Shown: positions 17,174 through 25,594, counted from the first letter of the stretch. The stretch: 64,000 nucleotides of DNA from Methylovirgula sp. 4M-Z18 (GCF_037890675.1 NZ_CP149574.1:186001-250000); one strand, 5' to 3'. Made by a program: numbers and translations. The notes: generated from the sequence alone by a model not told the origin.

Positions 17174-17479
17174 TTACTGGAGGACAGGCCGCAGGAATGA
17201 GCGCTCGTAGCTCACGATGCAGCGGTTGCTTTCGGCAAATGCAAATGCGGCCTGACACTCAGGGTCATTTGCCATATTCTGACGGTACGTTTCGTAAGCC
17301 GCCAAACTCGGAAAACTGAACAAAGCGAAGGCGATATTGTTGGCGCCTTCGGCGGGCAGAAAATAGCCGTGGTGTTCGCCGCCAAGGCGACTGACCAGCG
17401 GAATCCACATTTTGGCGTAAGCTTCGAACTCCGCCAATTTATACGGATCGATCACATAGCGCAGATGGCAGGTAATCAC
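17174..17479 (-). CDS. NIPSNAP-family protein
   Basis: Small ferredoxin-like alpha/beta-barrel protein of 101 aa. The beginning [20 protein letters not shown] and the later [16 protein letters not shown] and [15 protein letters not shown] segments are typical of bacterial NIPSNAP domains, for which no enzymatic function is firmly assigned. I take the GTG at 17479 as start, with GAGGTG a few bases upstream; the open frame upstream of it runs into the ffh 3' end and looks like shadow. It sits between ffh and rpsP, only 7 bases after ffh, and is probably co-transcribed with them. Confidence 0.82.
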   Translation of the reverse strand: MITCHLRYVIDPYKLAEFEAYAKMWIPLVSRLGGEHHGYFLPAEGANNIAFALFSFPSLAAYETYRQNMANDPECQAAFAFAESNRCIVSYERSFLRPVLQ

Positions 17480-17486
17480 CGGCACC

Positions 17487-19037
17487 TCACTTCTTCTTGC
17501 CGAACGGGTTGAACCCGCCGAGGCCAGGCAGACCGCCAAGGCCGGGGAGTTTGCTTGTGCCCAAACCCGGCAGGCCGGGCTTCGGCGCGAACGCGCCGGG
17601 CGGCGGTGCGTCGGGGAGCTTCGGCATGTCGGGCATTTTGCCGCCCATCTGCTGTTGCAAGGCTTCGAGCTGTTCCGGGGTCGGCTGCGGCATGCCGCTG
17701 CCGAGGCCGAAGGCGCGCGCCATATTGGCGAGCGGGCCTTTTTTCGCGCCGCCGAGCGCCTTCATCATATCGGCCATCTGGCGGTGCTGCTTCAGGAGCT
17801 TGTTGACGTCCTCGACCTTCATGCCGGAACCGGCCGCGATGCGCTTCTTGCGCGAGGCTTTCAGGACGTCGGGGTTGCGGCGCTCTTCCGGCGTCATCGA
17901 CAGGATGATGGCGCGCTGGCGCTTGATGACTTTGTCGTCGACCTTGGCGAGCTGCTCCTTCATCTTGGCGATGCCGGGCAGCATGCCCATCACGCCGCCA
18001 AGACCGCCGAGTTTTTCCATCTGCGCGAGCTGTTCCGCCATGTCGGCGAGGTCGAACTTGCCCTTGCGCATCCGCTCGGCGATTTTCTGCGCCTTTTCCG
18101 CGTCCAGCGTCGCCGCCGCCTTTTCGACCAGCGAGACGATGTCGCCCATGCCGAGAATGCGGTTGGCGATGCGCGCCGGATGGAAATCCTCGAGCGCATC
18201 GATCTTTTCACCCGTGCCGATCAGCTTGATCGGCTTGCCGGTGACGGCGCGCATCGAGAGCGCGGCGCCGCCGCGGCCGTCGCCGTCGACGCGGGTCAGC
18301 ACGATGCCGGTGATGCCGACGCGGTCGTCGAAGCTTTTGGCGAGATTGACCGCGTCCTGGCCGGTCAGGCTGTCGGCGACGAGCAGGATCTCGTGCGGCC
18401 GACCGACGGCCTTGATTTCCGCCATCTCGACCATCAGCGGCTCGTCGATATGGGTGCGGCCGGCGGTGTCGAGCATCACCACGTCATAGCCCTGCAGACG
18501 CGCGGTCTCCTCGGCGCGGCGGGCGATCTGCACCGGCGTCTGGCCGGCGACGATGGGGAGCGTGTCGATGCCGGTCTGGCGGCCGAGCACGGCGAGCTGT
18601 TCCTGCGCGGCCGGGCGCTTCACGTCGAGCGAGGCCATGAGCACGCGCTTCTTGAAGCGGTCGGTCAGGCGCTTGGCGATTTTGGCGGTGGTGGTCGTCT
18701 TACCGGCGCCCTGCAGGCCGACCATCATGATCGCGACCGGCGGATTGGCGTCGAGATTGATCGGATCGGCATCGGCGCCGAGGGTTTCGACCAGCACGTC
18801 GTTGACGATCTTCACGACCATCTGGCCGGGCGTGACCGATTTGACGACATTGGCGCCGATCGCCCGCTCGCGCACCTTGTCGGTGAAGGAGCGCACGACG
18901 TCGAGCGCGACGTCCGCCTCGAGCAAGGCCCGGCGGATTTCGCGCATGGCCGCATTCACGTCGTTCTCGGTGAGAGCGCCGCGGCGGGTCAGACTATCGA
19001 ATATGCCAGAGAGCTTTTCGGAAAGGCCCTCGAACAT
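17487..19037 (-). CDS. ffh: Signal recognition particle protein Ffh (SRP54)
   Basis: GTPase subunit of SRP, binding signal sequences and 4.5S RNA to deliver nascent membrane proteins to FtsY; 516 aa. It shows the N domain, the G domain with G1 GLQGAGKTTTTAKIAKRL, DTAGRTHIDEPLM and TRVDGDGRGGAALSM, then the M domain with LGGVMGMLPGIAKMKEQL and KRIAAGSGMKVEDVNKLLKQ. The C-terminal tail is rich in Met, Pro, Gly and Leu. The start is MFEGLSEKLSGIF; upstream in-frame sequence passes through a palindromic repeat and is not coding. The receptor FtsY is encoded at 36155. Confidence 0.97.
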   Translation of the reverse strand: MFEGLSEKLSGIFDSLTRRGALTENDVNAAMREIRRALLEADVALDVVRSFTDKVRERAIGANVVKSVTPGQMVVKIVNDVLVETLGADADPINLDANPPVAIMMVGLQGAGKTTTTAKIAKRLTDRFKKRVLMASLDVKRPAAQEQLAVLGRQTGIDTLPIVAGQTPVQIARRAEETARLQGYDVVMLDTAGRTHIDEPLMVEMAEIKAVGRPHEILLVADSLTGQDAVNLAKSFDDRVGITGIVLTRVDGDGRGGAALSMRAVTGKPIKLIGTGEKIDALEDFHPARIANRILGMGDIVSLVEKAAATLDAEKAQKIAERMRKGKFDLADMAEQLAQMEKLGGLGGVMGMLPGIAKMKEQLAKVDDKVIKRQRAIILSMTPEERRNPDVLKASRKKRIAAGSGMKVEDVNKLLKQHRQMADMMKALGGAKKGPLANMARAFGLGSGMPQPTPEQLEALQQQMGGKMPDMPKLPDAPPPGAFAPKPGLPGLGTSKLPGLGGLPGLGGFNPFGKKK

Positions 19038-19058
19038 GGCGGTGCTCCAATTTGTTGA

Positions 19059-19102
19059 GCATTTTCCAGAAAAGTTGTTCGACTTTTCGGTTAAGAAAAT
19101 GC
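19059..19102. repeat. Interspersed palindromic repeat, copy 1
   Basis: An imperfect inverted repeat beginning GCATTTTCCAGAAAAGTTG and ending CTTTTCGGTTAAGAAAATGC lies just upstream of the ffh start. A near-identical unit is at 28335-28384. The element resembles short interspersed palindromes known from Rhizobiales genomes; its effect on ffh expression is unknown. Confidence 0.8.
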
Positions 19103-19546
19103 GACAAAACAATAACTTAGAGAAATTTCCCGGTTTTGGAAGAACGGAAAATTGCTCTAACCTCAAACCGCATATCCAAAGCAAAGCGCGCCCGAGGGCG
19201 AATATCGCTGTCGGGCGGGGACCGCTGGCCTCATGGGGCCACGTCGGCGGCTAGCAATGGACACTCGGTTGAGAGAGTTGCGCGGCTTTTAGGCGGGTTG
19301 GGGGGCGGAGTCAAGGAAAAGCCGCCCCTAAGGCCGCATGCTCAGGTCCTGATCCTGGAGCCCGTCGGTCCCGTGCAATTCCAGTTTCAGCCGAATCACG
19401 ATATGATCCAACCCCGGCGCCGTCCACGCCTCCCCCCTCCATTCGGGAAAGCATGTTTCCTGCAGGACGATTGAGCGATCAGACCGACTGTTCGAGCCCG
19501 CGGCATAAGGAGGGGTTGCAAAAATGGCTCGCGATAGGAGGTTTTC
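19103..19546. other. Divergent intergenic region upstream of ffh
   Basis: A 444-base gap between ffh and the DnaB-like gene. I see no coding frame with support. An inverted repeat GCGGCTTTT (19282-19290) / AAAAGCCGC (19317-19325) with a G-rich spacer is present; it could form a hairpin but lacks a T run. The gap must hold promoters for both genes. Confidence 0.45.
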
Positions 19547-20260
19547 ATGAAACTATCCGCGCCCATCTCCCGTTTGAAGCGCCAAGCCAAGCGCGTTTCC
19601 CGCACCGAAAATATCCCCCTGCACGCCGCACTCGATCAGATTGCCGCGGAGGAAGGCCAGAGCGGCTGGAGCGTGCTCGCGGCCAAAGCATCCAAACACT
19701 CGCCGGCCAATCAATTGCTTTCGCATCTCGCCCATGGCGACATGGTGCTACTGGGTGCCCGACCCGGCCAGGGCAAGACGCTGCTCAGCCTGGAACTCGC
19801 GTTGGAGGCCGCGAAAACCGGCCGGCGCGGCGTGTTCTTCACTCTGGAATATACCGCGAAGGACGTGCAGGAACGGTTGCGGGCCATCGGCGCCGGGACG
19901 ATGCAAGGCAATCTGCTGTTCACTGCGGATTGCTCCGACGCCATCAGCGCGGATTACATCATGCTGACCCTGGCATCGGCGCCGCGCGGCACGCTCGCCA
20001 TCGTCGATTATCTGCAACTGCTCGATCAGAAACGCGACACGCCCGCGCTCGAGACGCAAATCCGTGCACTGAGGGACTTTGCCCGCGAGCGCGGCCTCAT
20101 CCTCGTCTTCATCGCACAAATCGATCGCGCGTTTGAGGCGTCGAAGAAACAGCTTCCCGATTTGCGCGACGTCCGCTTGCCGAATCCTCTCGATTTGAAA
20201 TTGTTCGACAAGGCGTGTTTCTTGAACAAGGGTGTCGTTCAGGTGCAGGCCGTGCACTGA
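19547..20260 (+). CDS. Stand-alone DnaB-like RecA-fold ATPase
   Basis: Protein of 237 aa corresponding to the ATPase half of a replicative DnaB-type helicase, without the N-terminal DnaG-interaction domain. It has Walker A GARPGQGKT at residues 70-78, FFTLEYTAKDVQERL near 97-111, Walker B LAIVDYLQLLD with Asp154 and the following sensor segment VFIAQIDRAF. The final third is short compared with DnaB and lacks the full arginine-finger hairpin region. The start ATG has AGGAGG upstream. The small size argues for an accessory ATPase, maybe derived from a plasmid or phage helicase, but I have seen comparable genes in Rhizobiales chromosomes. Function unknown. Confidence 0.8.
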   Translation: MKLSAPISRLKRQAKRVSRTENIPLHAALDQIAAEEGQSGWSVLAAKASKHSPANQLLSHLAHGDMVLLGARPGQGKTLLSLELALEAAKTGRRGVFFTLEYTAKDVQERLRAIGAGTMQGNLLFTADCSDAISADYIMLTLASAPRGTLAIVDYLQLLDQKRDTPALETQIRALRDFARERGLILVFIAQIDRAFEASKKQLPDLRDVRLPNPLDLKLFDKACFLNKGVVQVQAVH

Positions 20261-20455
20261 ATGGCTAATGCCGAGTCTTGCTTTTATGGACGCGCCCTCG
20301 CTCGCGAGGCGGGGCGTTCGGCTTTGGGACCGGTGCGCTCTTATGCTTCGGCCCCCGACTTGACTGCCGCGTTAAAGGCGCGTTCAGATCGCGACCACTG
20401 ATTTGTGTCGGATGATTGCGCATCCGGCGATGCTATTCGTTGTGGTTCGTTCACC

Positions 20456-21397
20456 ATGTCATACGGACTTTACAGGCGCGATCCGATATTTGCCGGGAGC
20501 TGGTACTTCACCGTCACATGTGGCGGATGCGGTCGCCAAATCCATTTACTCGACGACGTCACAAACGGGCAGAATCCACCAAAGATCAGCGGAGACGGTG
20601 AAATCAGTGTCGGATGCCCGTACTGCGCGCATGAAGCGTTGTATCCGGCGACGTCCATGAAATCGGTTCAGGCTAGCGAAAATGTGGACGGCGGTCGTCC
20701 TCCTCGCGTGCCAATTTCCAATTCATCCAGAAAGCCACTTCTAAAGTCGCATTCGAAGGCACACGCTACATTCGGCGTTGGATATGTAGAAGATCGACCG
20801 CGTGCTGCAGCGATAATCGCAAGAATCATTACCGCATGGGCGGATATTGAAATTCAATGCGCTAGGCTTCTGGCCGAGCTTATGGGCACAAATATTCCAG
20901 CCGCCGCCGCCGTCTTCGCCTCTTTAAAAAGCAGCCGAGCCCAAAGTGACGCGCTAGACGCCGCAGCAAAGACAGTCCTTGAAGACAGGGATTATGAGTT
21001 GTTTGCCGCGCACATGGCGCGTCGAGCGTCACTTGAAAAAGAACGAAACGATCTTGCACATGGGTGCTTCGGTGTATCTGTCGCCATCCCAAACGACATT
21101 ATTTGGGTATCCCAAGTTGATTTTATCGCGTTCACTGCAGCCGTTGATCACGACCCACTAGCCATGAGCACTTTTAGACAAAAGCAATTTGTCTATGAGC
21201 TTGGTACCTTGGAGCGAATAGCTCAGGAAATCGAAGAATTTTATAATCAACTTGGATCTTTTAGAGGTTATCTTTTTGCTCGGCGAGATCAGTTTGGCGG
21301 AGCGCAATTCCGTGCTCAACGATACCACCAACTATGCAGTCAGCCCCATATTCAGCAGGCGCTCGACCGTATTCGAACTGCAAAAAAAACTTCTTAA
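20456..21397 (+). CDS. Uncharacterised zinc-ribbon/HEPN-like protein
   Basis: I do not recognise the full protein (313 aa). The N-terminal part carries two CxxC pairs, Cys22/Cys25 in VTCGGCGRQ and Cys54/Cys57 in VGCPYCAHE, consistent with a zinc ribbon. A polar linker of about 40 residues follows. The helical C-terminal half contains KERNDLAHGCFG, whose Arg197-x4-His202 spacing matches the RX4-6H motif of HEPN ribonucleases and HEPN-like helical domains. GC content is visibly lower than in neighbours, suggesting transfer. The start is uncertain: an upstream in-frame GTG at 20405 would add 17 residues; neither start has a good ribosome site. A role in RNA cleavage, defence or sensing is inference only. 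Confidence 0.65.
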   Translation: MSYGLYRRDPIFAGSWYFTVTCGGCGRQIHLLDDVTNGQNPPKISGDGEISVGCPYCAHEALYPATSMKSVQASENVDGGRPPRVPISNSSRKPLLKSHSKAHATFGVGYVEDRPRAAAIIARIITAWADIEIQCARLLAELMGTNIPAAAAVFASLKSSRAQSDALDAAAKTVLEDRDYELFAAHMARRASLEKERNDLAHGCFGVSVAIPNDIIWVSQVDFIAFTAAVDHDPLAMSTFRQKQFVYELGTLERIAQEIEEFYNQLGSFRGYLFARRDQFGGAQFRAQRYHQLCSQPHIQQALDRIRTAKKTS

Positions 21398-21594
21398 GCC
21401 CCGGCGGAAAGAGATCTCTCAAGGCGGAAACGCTGATCGCTACACTTATATCCGGCTCCACATTTTGGGCAGCTGCGTTAAGGTGATAGTTGCCAACGCA
21501 ACGCGTCAAGAAGTGCCAAGTTGCCGTCGAAAGAAACTTGTATTTGGGTCCCTGGCTATAAGATCTATATGAGAGGTCAGAAGAATCGAATTTT
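21398..21594. other. Low-GC gap after the HEPN-like gene
   Basis: About 200 bases of lower-GC sequence with no supported gene or clear terminator. It looks like part of the same transferred segment as the preceding gene. Confidence 0.4.
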
Positions 21595-22617
21595 GTGAGA
21601 TTTGCATCCGTGGCCCGTTCTCGAACAATTTCGAACCCCTACTATTCCGGCCCCGTAACCGATCATTTCGACGGTATCCGCTTTTTCACGCCCGGCCAGC
21701 GCATTCGCTTGCTGCGCAAGCGCGAGTTGTTGAAATGGCGGCTCAATCGGCGCAAAAACCCCTGGCCGCGCGAGGCGCCGGCCGCCGTCGATCGGCCACC
21801 GCGCTGCGTCGAGGGCGGGGCCTTGCGTGTCAGCTATATCGGCCATGCCAGCGTGCTCGTGCAGACGCAGGAGCTCAATCTGCTGTTCGATCCGGTGTGG
21901 TCGGAGCGCGCCAGTCCGTTCCGCTTCGCCGGCCCCAAACGCGTCAACGCGCCGGGCATTGCGATGGAGGATCTGCCGCCGCTCGATGCGATTTTCGTCA
22001 GCCACAATCATTACGATCACATGGATGTCGCGACCCTGCAGGCGTTGCGCGCGCGCCATCCCGCCGCGCGGATCATCACCGGGCTCGGCAATGACGTGAT
22101 TTTGCATCGCCGCGATGCGGCTGTGCGCGCGGAAGCGCATGATTGGGGCACAATTCTGCCCTTGTCCGACGATGTGCGCGTGCATCTCGCGCCGTCCTAT
22201 CATTGGTCGGCGCGCTGGTTCAACGACCGGCGCATGGCGCTCTGGGCGGCTTTCGTGATCGAGACGCCGGCGGGCGCGATCTATTATATCGGCGATACCG
22301 CCTATCACGACGGTGCGCTGTTCCGCGAGATCGGCGCGCGTTTCGGCGACCTGCGCCTCGCGATTTTGCCGATTGGGGCATACGAGCCGCGCGTGCTGAT
22401 GCGCGACCTGCATGTCAATCCGGCCGAGGCGGTGCGAATTTTCCAGGATTGCGGCGCGCGATTCGCGCTGGCGCACCATTGGGGCACGTTTCCGCTGACC
22501 GACGAGGCGATCGACACGCCGCCGCGCGATCTCCAGCGCGCGCTTGCCGCGGCAGGCCTCGCAAAGGAGCTGTTTCAGGTGCGCCGGCCGGGCGGCGTGT
22601 TCGACGTGCCGGAGTGA
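21595..22617 (+). CDS. MBL-fold metallo-hydrolase (NAPE-PLD/UlaG-like)
   Basis: Zinc-dependent hydrolase of the metallo-beta-lactamase fold, 340 aa from a GTG start. The core metal motif is VSHNHYDHMD with His137, His139, Asp141 and His142; further ligand regions are APSYHWSARW, YIGDTAYHDG and LAHHWGTF. The arrangement (an N-terminal extension with FTPGQRIRLLRKRELLKW, then LRVSYIGHASVLVQ) matches the RomA/NAPE-PLD-like branch, which includes phospholipase D-type and lactonase enzymes. The substrate is unknown. It returns to high GC, unlike the gene before it. Confidence 0.88.
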   Translation: MRFASVARSRTISNPYYSGPVTDHFDGIRFFTPGQRIRLLRKRELLKWRLNRRKNPWPREAPAAVDRPPRCVEGGALRVSYIGHASVLVQTQELNLLFDPVWSERASPFRFAGPKRVNAPGIAMEDLPPLDAIFVSHNHYDHMDVATLQALRARHPAARIITGLGNDVILHRRDAAVRAEAHDWGTILPLSDDVRVHLAPSYHWSARWFNDRRMALWAAFVIETPAGAIYYIGDTAYHDGALFREIGARFGDLRLAILPIGAYEPRVLMRDLHVNPAEAVRIFQDCGARFALAHHWGTFPLTDEAIDTPPRDLQRALAAAGLAKELFQVRRPGGVFDVPE

Positions 22618-22671
22618 CTGCCCGGTATTTCCTTGTGCCGAGGCGGAGCTGCGGGGTAAAGTGGCATATAT

Positions 22672-22732
22672 CAAACCGGGTATACCCAGTTTGATCATCA
22701 AGAATGATGAACTTGGCCAAGGCCAAGTTCAT
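22672..22732. repeat. Cluster of three adjacent palindromes
   Basis: CAAACCGGGTATACCCAGTTTG is a palindrome with one mismatched pair (22672-22693; halves CAAACCGGGTA and TACCCAGTTTG). Then come TCATCA / TGATGA, and a perfect 12-bp inverted repeat ATGAACTTGGCC (22707-22718) and GGCCAAGTTCAT (22721-22732) separated by AA. There is no T run, so an operator or a stable hairpin is more likely than a simple terminator. Confidence 0.75.
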
Positions 22733-22852
22733 ATGCATGACGGCTGAGGGAGAGGCGGCTGGGTGACTATTAAACCCGCATTATGCTTCGGCCCTCACGG
22801 TGCTATGCTCGACCAAACTTCGCTAAAATGCGTGAGTGGAGGGAGTGGCAAA

Positions 22853-23296
22853 ATGAATTCAGCCAAAGATGACGTGACCACTGGCCGCTGCATGTGCGGT
22901 GATGTCCGCTATGAATTCCGCGGCCCGCCTCTCGAAACGGGGCACTGCCACTGCGAAAGCTGTCGGCGGCACACGTCGAGTTCGTTCGTCACTTATATCG
23001 TCGTCGACAGGACGTCGTTCCGATACACGAGTGGAAAGCCTGTGATTTATGTTTCCTCGCCTGGTGTCGAACGCGGCCACTGCGGGCGGTGCGGAGCGCC
23101 GATCTCGTATGAGAACAAGAGCGAACTGGCTGTCTATGCCTGCACTCTCGATGATCCGAACGAGGTGGCCCCTACGATGCACGTCCGAGCCGACGAGCAG
23201 CTCCCGTGGATCGAAATTGCCGACCACCTGCCGCGCTACGAATTTGGCAAGCGTGATACGCCTGTGCGGGTTGGCCCAAGGCTCGAAGTGAAATGA
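22853..23296 (+). CDS. GFA-family (glutathione-dependent formaldehyde-activating-like) protein
   Basis: Zinc-binding beta-fold protein of 147 aa of the GFA/CENP-V family. Conserved cysteines lie in GRCMCGDVRYEF, then GHCHCESCRRHTSSSF, and later GHCGRCGAPISYEN, the standard two-zinc pattern. The start ATG (MNSAKDDV) has GGAGGGAG about eight bases upstream; a longer open frame upstream lacks support. GFA founding members bind S-hydroxymethylglutathione, but most homologues are uncharacterised. Its stop overlaps the start of the next gene by 4 bases. Confidence 0.9.
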   Translation: MNSAKDDVTTGRCMCGDVRYEFRGPPLETGHCHCESCRRHTSSSFVTYIVVDRTSFRYTSGKPVIYVSSPGVERGHCGRCGAPISYENKSELAVYACTLDDPNEVAPTMHVRADEQLPWIEIADHLPRYEFGKRDTPVRVGPRLEVK

Positions 23297-23844
23297 CCCA
23301 CAACCCATTGGCGCATTCAATTCAGAGCCTCGATGCCTTAGCGATCAACCGCTCAACCGAAATATCCAAGTTAAGGCGCTTCGCGAAGGGCCGAACGTTG
23401 GCTCAGAGGATGCTCGCTGCCCGCGCGAAAGCTGAGACCGATTTTGCGGCGCATCAGGCGCGTTGGGATGCTGCCGCTAAAGAGATCGGCTATTCGACCG
23501 CGTTGCGCGCTGGGCGTGAGGCCGCAGACCGAGTCGAAGCGCTGCTCGAGGCCGTTGCCCAAACACCGGCGATGTCGTTTGTGGGCGTGGCGGCAAAACT
23601 CGACGCCGCACTGCGGGAAGGGGAAATATGGGTTAAAGTATCTGCGATTGCGGGCTATCTTGCACCGGAGCCGCTCGCCCGGTCGCATCGCCCTCATCCG
23701 CTCGATTTGCTCGGCACCTTCTCCCACAGCATCGCTGTGGGAGAAGGGAACAACCGGCCGCTACTTAATATAAACGTAAATATTCACGTCCAGATTGACG
23801 TCGTCCGAGCCGCTGACGTCGTTGACATATTCCTCGATCAGTAG
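23293..23844 (+). CDS. Hypothetical helical protein with repeat-derived C terminus
   Basis: Open frame of 183 aa coupled by a 4-base overlap to the GFA gene. Residues 1-130 are rich in Ala, Arg, Lys and Glu and predicted helical (KLRRFAKGRTLAQRMLAARA, later AADRVEALLEAVA). From about residue 135 the frame reads through a palindromic repeat (23717-23747), giving HRPHPLDLLGTFSHSIAVGE, and then antisense to the 3' end of the GyrI-like gene. The original C terminus was probably replaced when the repeat arrived. No family recognised. It may be expressed through coupling. Confidence 0.5.
   Translation: MTHNPLAHSIQSLDALAINRSTEISKLRRFAKGRTLAQRMLAARAKAETDFAAHQARWDAAAKEIGYSTALRAGREAADRVEALLEAVAQTPAMSFVGVAAKLDAALREGEIWVKVSAIAGYLAPEPLARSHRPHPLDLLGTFSHSIAVGEGNNRPLLNINVNIHVQIDVVRAADVVDIFLDQ
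23717..23747. repeat. REP-like palindrome, copy A
   Basis: Perfect 14-bp stem CCTTCTCCCACAGC / GCTGTGGGAGAAGG with an ATC loop, preceded by CCCTCATCCGCTC as in widespread alphaproteobacterial REP-like elements. A sister copy is at 37851-37881. It lies inside the 3' part of the 23293 open frame and just past the end of the convergent GyrI-like gene, so it could also act as a bidirectional hairpin. Confidence 0.8.
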
Positions 23845-24531
23845 GTTCTGCGCTTCGAGATCTTTCTCGTCGAGATAGGCGGCGATCGCCTCGTAGGTCG
23901 AGCTGATTTCGTCATAGGCGCCGTGGTGCTGGAATTTCAGCACCTTGCCGGCCGGCGTCTTGCCGATCTTCACGTCCGGCGACAGTTCGGTTTTGCCCTC
24001 GGGCGCCGATTCGAGCAGGATCAGCGCCTCGTAGCGGAAGCCTTTGTCGTCGGTGTCGAGGAAGAGGGCCATCGGCCGGCCGATCGCTTTCAAGCCCGCC
24101 TTGTCGAGTTCGCCACGTACCTGCTTGAAGCCGTCCTGCAGCTTGGTGTAGCCCTCGTCCCAGGTGGCCGAGCCGGAGACATAGGCCATCGGCTGCTCGG
24201 CCATGGTGATGCTTTGCACGGCCGAGGCGTCGCTCGCAGCCTTGTTCGGATCTTCTGCGGGCTGCTGCGGCACTTTGGCCGAATCGTTCGGCGTCGTCGG
24301 CGCGATCGTCACCGGCGGGGCCGGGGTCGGCTGGGCAGGAGGCGTCGTCGTGGCCGCCGCCGGCGGGGTTGCGGGCGCGGCGGGGGCTGGTGTCGCGGGA
24401 GCCGGCGTCGCAGGGGTGGCGGCCGGATTATCGGTCGTCGTTTGTGCCTGGGCGATTGGGGCGGCGAGGCTCAAGCACAGGCCGAGAATGGCCATGCGGC
24501 CGATTTGCTTGAGCGATGTGACAAAGGCCAT
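23761..24531 (-). CDS. Exported GyrI-like (SOUL/effector-binding) domain protein
   Basis: Secreted protein of 256 aa. A signal peptide with core MAILGLCLSLAAPIAQAQ ends near residue 30, followed by about 70 residues of Ala/Pro/Thr linker. The C-terminal domain starts at about residue 105 with ITMAEQPMAYVSGSATWDE, contains KAIGRPMALFLDTDDKGFRY and ends with VNLDVNIYVYIK, the layout of GyrI-like (AraC effector-binding) beta-alpha folds. Such domains usually sit in the cytoplasm in regulators; export is unusual though recurrent in alphaproteobacteria. The ligand is unknown. Confidence 0.78.
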   Translation of the reverse strand: MAFVTSLKQIGRMAILGLCLSLAAPIAQAQTTTDNPAATPATPAPATPAPAAPATPPAAATTTPPAQPTPAPPVTIAPTTPNDSAKVPQQPAEDPNKAASDASAVQSITMAEQPMAYVSGSATWDEGYTKLQDGFKQVRGELDKAGLKAIGRPMALFLDTDDKGFRYEALILLESAPEGKTELSPDVKIGKTPAGKVLKFQHHGAYDEISSTYEAIAAYLDEKDLEAQNLLIEEYVNDVSGSDDVNLDVNIYVYIK

Positions 24532-24721
24532 CAGTAAGCTCCAAATTCCTTAATCCACCGCGCCCCACGGACGAATCTCTCATATCTATTTGACCTTTTT
24601 GCATCGGAAAGCCAAGGGGCGGCCCGGTTCGAGGTCCGCGTCAAACTGGTCCTCGCCTTGGAAATCCGCTATAGACGCGCCATATCCCCTTCGCACATGT
24701 CGCGTTCGAATAGGTTTTAAC

Positions 24722-25594
24722 ATGTCCAGTCCGCTCGCGGGCCGCCCGTTTTACAAGATGAATGGTGCCGGTAACGAAATTGTCGTGCTCGATTTGCGTG
24801 GCACCAATCTCACCGTTGCGCCGCATGAGGCGCGCGCCATCGGCCGCGGGCCGGGACTCCTGTTCGATCAATTGATGGTGATCCACGATTCCCGTACCCC
24901 GGGCGCCGAGGCTTTCGTCAAGATTTACAACATCGACGGCTCGGAAGCCGAAGCCTGCGGCAATGGCACGCGCTGCGTCGCCTGGGTGATGACGCCCGGC
25001 ACGCAAACCCGCGCTTTTGCGGTCGAGACGGTCGCCGGCCTGCTCGAATGCGCCCGCGAGGGAGATTGGTCCTTCACCGTCGACATGGGCCTGCCGCGCT
25101 TCGAGTGGCAGCAGATCCCGCTGAGCCGGCCCGAGCCCGACGCAAAGGCGATCGATCTGACTTGCGGCCCGATCGGCGGCAAGATTTTGCAAAATCCGTC
25201 CGTCGCCAATATGGGCAATCCGCACGCGATTTTCTGGGTCGAGGATGTCGAAGCCTATGATCTCTCCGCCTTCGGCCCGAAGCTCGAACACGATCCGATC
25301 TTTCCGCAAAAGGCCAATATCTCGCTCGCCCATGTGGTGAGCCGCGACCATATCGTCCTGAAGGTCTGGGAACGCGGCGTCGGCTTGACCCGCGCCTGCG
25401 GTTCGGCGGCCTGTGCCGCGGCGGTCTCGGCGGCGCGCAACGGCGTCACGGGACGCGAAGTGCGCGTGACGCTGCCCGGCGGCGATCTTCTCATCGACTG
25501 GCGTGCCGACGACCATGTGATGATGACCGGCCCGGTCGAACTCGAATTCGAGGGCACGTTCGATCCCGCCCTGTTTGCGGACGAAATGGTGTGA
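24722..25594 (+). CDS. dapF: Diaminopimelate epimerase
   Basis: Converts LL- to meso-diaminopimelate in lysine and peptidoglycan synthesis; cytoplasmic, 290 aa. It begins [19 protein letters not shown]; the catalytic cysteine pair is Cys79 in [12 protein letters not shown] and Cys226 in [15 protein letters not shown]. The length is typical. The start ATG is the one giving the canonical FYKMNGAGN near residue 10; the longer open frame is upstream leader. Its stop overlaps the GTG start of mtaB by 3 bases, the usual alphaproteobacterial arrangement. Confidence 0.97.
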   Translation: MSSPLAGRPFYKMNGAGNEIVVLDLRGTNLTVAPHEARAIGRGPGLLFDQLMVIHDSRTPGAEAFVKIYNIDGSEAEACGNGTRCVAWVMTPGTQTRAFAVETVAGLLECAREGDWSFTVDMGLPRFEWQQIPLSRPEPDAKAIDLTCGPIGGKILQNPSVANMGNPHAIFWVEDVEAYDLSAFGPKLEHDPIFPQKANISLAHVVSRDHIVLKVWERGVGLTRACGSAACAAAVSAARNGVTGREVRVTLPGGDLLIDWRADDHVMMTGPVELEFEGTFDPALFADEMV

